This document shows positions 1 through 7,885 of a stretch of DNA of 7,885 nt, one piece after another. The notes below the pieces were generated by a model. It worked only from the letters and a program-made list of their open reading frames with translations. It was not told the DNA's origin and did no database searches. This stretch comes from an uncultured Acidobacteriota bacterium. Lineage in GTDB: Bacteria; Acidobacteriota; Blastocatellia; RBC074. The position numbers were made by a program, and so were the translations under genes. Each line of letters starts with the position of its first letter. Position 1 is the first letter of the stretch. The stretch is taken from contig CALBSU010000278.1 of NCBI GenBank assembly GCA_937967285.1, positions 1 through 7,885 of the forward strand. The letters run 5' to 3'.

Positions 1-590
<590 letters not shown>

Positions 591-625
591 GTGAGATCTC
601 TCCTGTGCGAAATTGTTTCGGTCTT

Positions 626-656
626 AAACGCAGAGGCGCAGGGGAGAGCAGAGATT
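626..656. repeat. Purine-rich GCAGAG-type tract
   Basis: The tract contains the loosely repeated words CGCAGAGGCGCAGG and GAGCAGAGA. It resembles dispersed 'cgcagaggcgcagag' repeats that I recall from intergenic regions of many environmental bacterial genomes. Only one degenerate copy is visible here, so its identity as a repeat family rests on memory and not on this window. Confidence 0.25.
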
Positions 657-682
657 TATTGAGAATGGCAAAGTTCAATAAA
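655..682. repeat. 8-bp inverted repeat TTTATTGA / TCAATAAA
   Basis: TTTATTGA (655-662) is mirrored exactly by TCAATAAA (675-682), with a 12-base spacer. It lies 65-92 bases upstream of the radical SAM start codon on the minus strand, in the likely promoter zone. It could be an operator half-site pair or a weak AT hairpin. No regulator can be named. Confidence 0.3.
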
Positions 683-812
683 TGGACTTTGGGCGAGACT
701 CCGAATTTAGGAATCCATATTATCAATCTCTGCCATCCCAGCGACTTCCGCGATTAAAAAATAGAAAGACTCAGGTTCCGCTGTATAAAAAGGCCGAGAG
801 GCTGAGACCGAC

Positions 813-844
813 CCGGGGCGGCTGATGACTCTGCGCCGCCCCGG
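813..844 (-). terminator. Perfect 10-bp GC stem-loop, possible terminator
   Basis: CCGGGGCGGC (813-822) pairs fully with GCCGCCCCGG (835-844) around a 12-base loop. It sits 43 bases past the stop codon of the minus-strand membrane protein, where a terminator is expected. It has no immediate U-tract on either strand. Read on the minus strand, a run of five T follows about 23 bases later. It may therefore be an atypical or Rho-assisted terminator, an mRNA 3'-end stabiliser, or a protein binding site. The structure is certain; the role is inferred. Confidence 0.45.
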
Positions 845-887
845 ATGATGAAGCGATATCCATGGTCTGAATATCGTCAGTTACTGC

Positions 888-1265
888 TTATGCAACGCCC
901 TTGAGAACCAGCACGAGAAGCCACGAAACGACGGCGATCGCGATGGCCGCGATGATCGCTCCGCCGAATCCTTTGACGCGCATTCCCGCGATCTTGTCGC
1001 CGGCGAACTGCAGCAATCCGGCCGAGACCAGCAGGTGTATGATCGCGCTGATCAAACCGTCATCGAGAGAAATGCCGATTGCTTGCAATGCCAAACCCAG
1101 CAGTCCGGCGAGCAGTGCCACGATGAAGCCCGCCTTCAACGCCGGTACAATGCCGTCGACTTCCATTCCAAGACCGATCTTCCCGACGATGAAGATCAAA
1201 ATACCATAGATAATGGTGCCCAGAATGACACCGATGATGAACCCTGTGATAGATCCTATCAGCAT
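888..1265 (-). CDS. Small four-helix membrane protein, PF04020-like (phage holin family 4 superfamily)
   Basis: This 125-residue, very hydrophobic protein has four likely transmembrane segments at about 5-28, 41-63, 70-88 and 102-121. It is built from two similar halves. GKIGLGMEVDGI (28-39) matches DKIAGMRVKGF (90-100), and each is followed by an alanine-rich helix. This GxxVxGfxxA pattern and the VSWLL ending (113-117) recall PF04020 proteins, which are annotated as 'phage holin family' but are found widely in bacterial chromosomes with no known function. The ATG at 1265 is chosen because AGGAGG at 1275-1280 lies nine bases upstream; the TTG at 1271 would leave only three. No lysis gene or phage gene is adjacent, so a holin role is unlikely. 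It is transcribed divergently from the hydrogenase operon. The family call is from memory of the motif and is moderately secure. Confidence 0.75.
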   Translation of the reverse strand: MLIGSITGFIIGVILGTIIYGILIFIVGKIGLGMEVDGIVPALKAGFIVALLAGLLGLALQAIGISLDDGLISAIIHLLVSAGLLQFAGDKIAGMRVKGFGGAIIAAIAIAVVSWLLVLVLKGVA

Positions 1266-1274
1266 ATGCAATAT

Positions 1275-1280
1275 CCTCCT
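1275..1280 (-). promoter_or_regulatory. Ribosome binding site deciding the membrane protein start
   Basis: The reverse strand reads AGGAGG here, a full Shine-Dalgarno match. Its nine-base distance to the ATG at 1265, against three bases to the in-frame TTG at 1271, selects the ATG. Confidence 0.75.
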
Positions 1281-1528
1281 GTTTTGTTGTTACTTCTAGT
1301 CATTGATGTGGGACGTTTAGCGCTCGTCCTCTACTCTGAAATTGATCGGTTGATACCACATTGTCCTTTTAAAAGTCCATACGTGTGAATATGAATTGGA
1401 AGATATATTTCAGACACTATCGAGGCCTTGTGGACTGAAAAAATTCCCCAGCCCGGCAGGTAATTTTCCCCATTGATAGCACAACCTGTGAATATTTCGC
1501 CCCCGGAAGCGGGTTTTTACGCGAATTG

Positions 1529-1558
1529 GTGCCAGGTGAGGTGATCTGGAAGTGGCAC
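1529..1558. repeat. Inverted repeat GTGCCA / TGGCAC overlapping the sigma-54 -24 box
   Basis: GTGCCA (1529-1534) is mirrored by TGGCAC (1553-1558), which is itself the -24 element. An inner CAG/CTG pairing extends the symmetry a little. The arms are about 24 bases apart centre to centre, slightly over two helical turns. It could be a repressor site that blocks RNA polymerase binding, or a chance copy of the -24 hexamer. Confidence 0.35.
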
Positions 1559-1568
1559 TTGAATTGCA
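1553..1568 (+). promoter_or_regulatory. Sigma-54 (RpoN) promoter of the hydrogenase operon
   Basis: TGGCAC at 1553-1558, five bases, then TTGCA at 1564-1568 is an exact match to the RpoN -24/-12 consensus, including the invariant GG and GC with ten-base spacing. Transcription would begin near 1579, leaving a leader of about 98 bases before hyaA. It faces the operon and no other good promoter is visible there. Sigma-54 control with an NtrC-type activator (HoxA or HupR) is established for uptake hydrogenases in several proteobacteria. The activator gene is not in this window. Confidence 0.87.
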
Positions 1569-1579
1569 CATTATCAATC

Positions 1580-1593
1580 ATATTTCGCAATAT
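1580..1593 (+). other. Small hairpin at the predicted transcript start
   Basis: ATATT (1580-1584), TCGC, AATAT (1589-1593) forms a five-pair stem that can be extended by CAA (1575-1577) with TTG (1594-1596) across a two-base bulge. It falls at the predicted +1 of the sigma-54 transcript. It is AT-rich and weak, and could be a 5' stabilising element, a DNA palindrome, or chance. Confidence 0.25.
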
Positions 1594-1664
1594 TTGAGGG
1601 CAGCCGGGACATGATTTCATTCAAATAAGTGTCAGGGCTTGCAACACGCATCGATCATCAGCCG

Positions 1665-1671
1665 AAAGGAG
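1665..1671 (+). promoter_or_regulatory. Ribosome binding site deciding the hyaA start
   Basis: AAAGGAG lies five bases before the ATG at 1677. The longer in-frame GTG at 1629 has no comparable site. The ATG also puts the twin-arginine motif near residue 19, as expected for a Tat signal. Confidence 0.75.
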
Positions 1672-1676
1672 CAGAT

Positions 1677-4516
<2,840 letters not shown>

Positions 4517-4527
4517 GGAGGTGCGTA

Positions 4528-5712
<1,185 letters not shown>

Positions 5713-5713
<1 letters not shown>

Positions 5714-6054
5714 TGCACGAGATGGCGATCATGCAGGGCATTCTCGAGATCGCCGAGGGCGAGGCGGAAAAGCATGGCGCCGGCCGGATCAACGTAATCA
5801 AGCTGCGAATAGGCGAGTTTCGCGGCGTTGTCAGGGACGCTCTCGAATTCGCATTCGAGGCGCTCAGGCAGGGTACGAAGGCAGAGCAGGCCGCGCTGGA
5901 GATCGAGACCGTACCGCTCCGTGCGAGCTGCCCGAACTGCTCGGAAAGAAATATCCCCCTGAACGATTTTTCGCTTCTCTGCCGTGACTGCGGATCGATT
6001 CTGACGATCGTCGCCGGCAGAGAGATGGAGATCGAATATCTGGACCTTGAATAG
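5713..6054 (+). CDS. hypA: Hydrogenase nickel incorporation protein HypA
   Basis: This 113-residue metallochaperone delivers nickel to the large subunit together with HypB. It starts MHEMAI; the N-terminal amine with H2 and the E3 region form the known nickel site. A zinc domain uses C73 and C76 (CPNC) with C90 and C93 (CRDC), the usual two CxxC pairs about 14 residues apart. Length is typical. The TGATG junction with hyaD fixes the start, with GGAG at 5699-5702 as a modest ribosome binding site. A 43-base gap follows before hypB, the longest in the operon, and it holds no hairpin that I can see. Confidence 0.96.
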
Positions 6055-6097
6055 CCGCCCGCATACTTTGACCAGACGACCTGCAAGAGGAGCAATC

Positions 6098-6793
6098 ATG
6101 CATCAGGTAACACTTGAAACCGGAATCATGGAGGCCAATGAGCAACTGGCCTCTCACAATCGTGAGCTTTACGATGCGCAGGGAATCAGCGTGATAAATC
6201 TCATGTCCGCTCCCGGAGCGGGGAAGACCTCAGTCCTCGAAAAGACCATCCAGCGGATGAAAGACGATTACAGGCTCGGCGTCATCGAGGGAGATCTGAT
6301 GACCACGATGGATGCCGATCGGATCAGCGCGCTCGGTGTTCCGGCATATCAGATCACGACCGGCACGGTCTGCCATCTCGACGCCCGAATGGTCCACAAC
6401 GCGCTCCACAATTTCGATATCGGCGGAATCGAGCTGCTCTTCATCGAAAATGTGGGAAACCTCGTTTGTCCCGCCGAGTTCAATCTCGGCGAGCATCTCA
6501 AAATCATGGTCTACAGCGTGGTCGAGGGCGCCGAGAAACCGCGGAAATATCCCGTCATGTTTCACGAGTCCGCCGTCGTCCTGCTCAACAAGGTCGACCT
6601 GCTGCCGTATTCCGGCGTGAGCCTCGAGGAGCTGCAGCGCAACGTTCTCGCGGTCAACCCCGAGGCGATCATCTTTCCGGTCTCGTGCCGGACCGGCGAG
6701 GGATTCGATGCCTGGACCGAATGGCTGCGCGGGTGGATCGACGCAAGAAGAAGCGCTATTACCAGAGCGGGGAATGCCGCGAGCGGCAATTAG
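6098..6793 (+). CDS. hypB: Hydrogenase nickel incorporation GTPase HypB
   Basis: This 231-residue GTPase drives nickel transfer to the hydrogenase large subunit. The P-loop reads SAPGAGKTS (37-45). EGDLMT (64-69) carries D66, FIENVGNLVCP (115-125) is the switch region, and NKVD (164-167) reads guanine. The G-domain metal site is formed by C92 and H93 (TVCHLD) with C124. The N-terminal CxxCGC-type high-affinity nickel motif of E. coli HypB and the histidine-rich stretch of some rhizobial HypB proteins are both absent, so it is the minimal form. The ATG at 6098 is favoured by AAGAGGAG at 6085-6092; a longer frame from a TTG at 6047 would overlap the hypA end without a ribosome binding site. Confidence 0.96.
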   Translation: MHQVTLETGIMEANEQLASHNRELYDAQGISVINLMSAPGAGKTSVLEKTIQRMKDDYRLGVIEGDLMTTMDADRISALGVPAYQITTGTVCHLDARMVHNALHNFDIGGIELLFIENVGNLVCPAEFNLGEHLKIMVYSVVEGAEKPRKYPVMFHESAVVLLNKVDLLPYSGVSLEELQRNVLAVNPEAIIFPVSCRTGEGFDAWTEWLRGWIDARRSAITRAGNAASGN

Positions 6794-6805
6794 AGGGACA
6801 GGCCG

Positions 6806-7885
6806 ATGATCGAGACAATCTCGACCGTGAATGTAGATTCGGGCGTAATCGCCCAGCGGTTGCGCGTGATGATACGCGGGGCCGTGCAGGGTGTCGGATT
6901 TCGTCCGTTCGTCTTCAGGCTGGCGGGCGAACTCTGCCTGACGGGCTGGGTCAGCAATTCATCTCAGGGAGTGATGATCGAAGTCGAGGGAACGCAGGAA
7001 CGGCTTGAATCGTTTCTGCTGCGGATTCAGCCCGAAAAACCGCCGAGATCATCGATCCAGAGCCTCGAATCGTCGTTTCTCGATCCGGCGGGTTACCTGT
7101 CGTTCGAGATAGTCGAGAGCGATGACGGCGGCGACAAGACGGCTTTCGTGCTTCCGGACATCGCGACCTGCCCCGATTGTCTGCGGGAGGTCTTCAATCC
7201 GAACGACCGGCGGTATCACTATCCTTTCACGAACTGCACTAACTGCGGGCCAAGATTTTCGATCATCGAATCACTGCCGTACGACAGGCCTCGGACCAGC
7301 ATGAAGCGGTTCGCCATGTGTCCGGCCTGCGAGCAGGAGTACGGCGACCCGCTCGACCGGCGCTTTCACGCTCAACCCAACGCCTGCCCGGTATGCGGAC
7401 CGCAACTGGCTCTGTGGGATTCGGAAGGTCGCCTGCTGGCCGATCGTGAGCCGGCCCTGAAAAAGGCTGCGCTGGCGATTCGCGAAGGCAGAATCGTCGC
7501 GGTCAAGGGCATCGGCGGTTTTCATCTCATGGCTGATGCGTGGAATGAAGAAGCGATCCGGACGCTGCGTCTGCGTAAGCATCGCGAGGAGAAGCCGTTC
7601 GCGCTGATGTATCCGTCGATCGGATCGGTCGGCGGCGACTGCGAGGTATCCAGCCTTGAACGGAGATTGCTGCTCTCGCCCGAAGCCCCGATCGTGCTGC
7701 TCGAACGCCGGAAGGGAAGCGCGATTCCGCACGCCGTGGCGCCGGATAATCCGCGGCTCGGCGTCATGCTCCCGGCCATGCCTCTCCACCACCTGCTGAT
7801 GGCTGAACTCGGATTCCCGATTATCGCAACCAGCGGTAACCTTTCGGACGAGCCGATCTGCACCGATGAGCACGAGGCTCTGGAA
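6806..7885 (+). CDS. hypF: Carbamoyltransferase HypF (partial, C-terminus beyond right edge)
   Basis: HypF converts carbamoyl phosphate to a carbamoyl adenylate and passes it to HypE, the first step towards the cyanide ligands of the active site. The window holds 360 residues, roughly the first half. An acylphosphatase domain comes first (about 18-105), with RGAVQGVGFRPF (24-35); R33 and N51 are the catalytic pair. Four zinc-binding pairs follow: CPDC (122-125), CTNC (144-147), CPAC (172-175) and CPVC (194-197). A YrdC-like nucleotide domain starts near 220, with KGIGGFHLM (234-242), LRKHREEKPFALM (256-268) and ATSGNLSDEP (341-350). The C-terminal carbamoyltransferase domain is cut off by the window. 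It starts 12 bases after hypB, with AGAGGG at 6792-6797, so it belongs to the same transcript. No frameshift is seen. Confidence 0.97.
   Translation, partial: MIETISTVNVDSGVIAQRLRVMIRGAVQGVGFRPFVFRLAGELCLTGWVSNSSQGVMIEVEGTQERLESFLLRIQPEKPPRSSIQSLESSFLDPAGYLSFEIVESDDGGDKTAFVLPDIATCPDCLREVFNPNDRRYHYPFTNCTNCGPRFSIIESLPYDRPRTSMKRFAMCPACEQEYGDPLDRRFHAQPNACPVCGPQLALWDSEGRLLADREPALKKAALAIREGRIVAVKGIGGFHLMADAWNEEAIRTLRLRKHREEKPFALMYPSIGSVGGDCEVSSLERRLLLSPEAPIVLLERRKGSAIPHAVAPDNPRLGVMLPAMPLHHLLMAELGFPIIATSGNLSDEPICTDEHEALE

Larger units (their letters stand above)
591..887. other. Intergenic region between two minus-strand genes
   Basis: This stretch of about 300 bases separates the membrane protein gene from the downstream radical SAM gene. 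The half next to the radical SAM gene (about 605-790) is AT-richer than the coding DNA. It should hold that gene's promoter, but I could not pick a convincing -35/-10 pair. It contains a purine-rich tract (626-656), an 8-bp inverted repeat (655-682) and a strong GC hairpin (813-844). Short frames that cross it show no start with a good ribosome binding site and no recognisable protein. I consider it non-coding. Confidence 0.65.
1266..1676. other. Divergent intergenic regulatory region
   Basis: These 411 bases separate the minus-strand membrane protein gene from the hydrogenase operon. They hold the hydrogenase sigma-54 promoter (1553-1568), an inverted repeat that overlaps its -24 element, and a small hairpin near the predicted transcript start. 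The stretch at about 1380-1530 is where enhancer sites for a sigma-54 activator would be expected. It contains TTG-N6-CAA (1474-1485), one base longer than the TTG-N5-CAA reported for the hydrogenase activator HupR. It also has a CCCG-GAAG-CGGG mini-stem followed by five T (1502-1518), too short to call a terminator. A 10-bp palindrome CTTTTAAAAG lies at 1366-1375. The promoter of the membrane protein gene must also be here but is not clear. Confidence 0.7.

Noticed and set aside
888..1265. Prophage or lysis cassette suggested by the holin-like family label
   Set aside because: No endolysin, spanin or other phage gene is nearby, and these proteins are common in ordinary chromosomes.
1502..1518. 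CCCG-GAAG-CGGG stem followed by five T, resembling an intrinsic terminator
   Set aside because: The stem has only four pairs, and no gene ends upstream on the plus strand that would need it.
1521..1534. Possible divergent sigma-54 promoter on the minus strand (TGGCACCAATT)
   Set aside because: The -24 hexamer is present but the -12 position reads CGCG in place of TTGC, so the essential GC spacing context is missing.
1417..1620. 67-residue minus-strand frame starting MKSCPGCPQI
   Set aside because: It runs through the sigma-54 promoter, shows no family features beyond one CPGC-like stretch and has no good ribosome binding site.
6466..7008. 180-residue plus-strand frame spanning the hypB/hypF junction
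   Set aside because: It is an arginine-rich out-of-frame shadow; hypB and hypF are both intact in their own frames.

Overview
The window carries most of an operon for an oxygen-tolerant, membrane-bound uptake [NiFe]-hydrogenase and its maturation factors. The order on the + strand is small subunit (hyaA-like), large subunit (hyaB), cytochrome b (hyaC), maturation endopeptidase (hyaD), hypA, hypB and hypF, with hypF cut by the right edge. Two genes on the - strand lie upstream: a small four-helix membrane protein, and a cobalamin-binding radical SAM protein cut by the left edge.

Layout. 1-590 (-): 5' part of a B12-binding/radical SAM gene, open at the window edge. 591-887: AT-richer spacer holding a perfect 10-bp GC hairpin (813-844). 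888-1265 (-): small membrane protein with an internal duplication. 1266-1676: divergent intergenic region with a textbook sigma-54 promoter (TGGCAC-N5-TTGCA, 1553-1568). 1677-7885 (+): the hydrogenase/hyp operon. It is tightly packed, with overlaps of 1 bp (hyaA/hyaB), 8 bp (hyaC/hyaD) and 1 bp (hyaD/hypA), and gaps of only 11, 43 and 12 bp elsewhere.

How the genes work together. HyaB carries the Ni-Fe(CN)2CO active site. HyaA carries three Fe-S clusters, including the six-cysteine proximal cluster ligand set typical of oxygen-tolerant (group 1d) enzymes, plus a Tat signal and a C-terminal membrane anchor. HyaC is a b-type cytochrome that passes electrons to the quinone pool. HypF starts CN ligand synthesis from carbamoyl phosphate, HypA and HypB insert nickel, and HyaD removes the 15-residue C-terminal tail of HyaB. 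The window has no hypC, hypD or hypE and no oxygen-tolerance chaperones (HyaE/HyaF or HupG/HupH type); they may lie past the right edge or elsewhere.

Organism. A fairly GC-rich, Gram-negative-type bacterium with Tat export, sigma-54 and a periplasm-facing respiratory hydrogenase. The sequence alone does not give the phylum. Proteobacteria, Desulfobacterota, Acidobacteriota or a related environmental lineage would all fit. I see no mobile element, CRISPR array, tRNA or rRNA. The system is a known type; the points worth a second look are its sigma-54 control, the proximal-cluster variant, the divergent promoter architecture and the less well characterised upstream genes.
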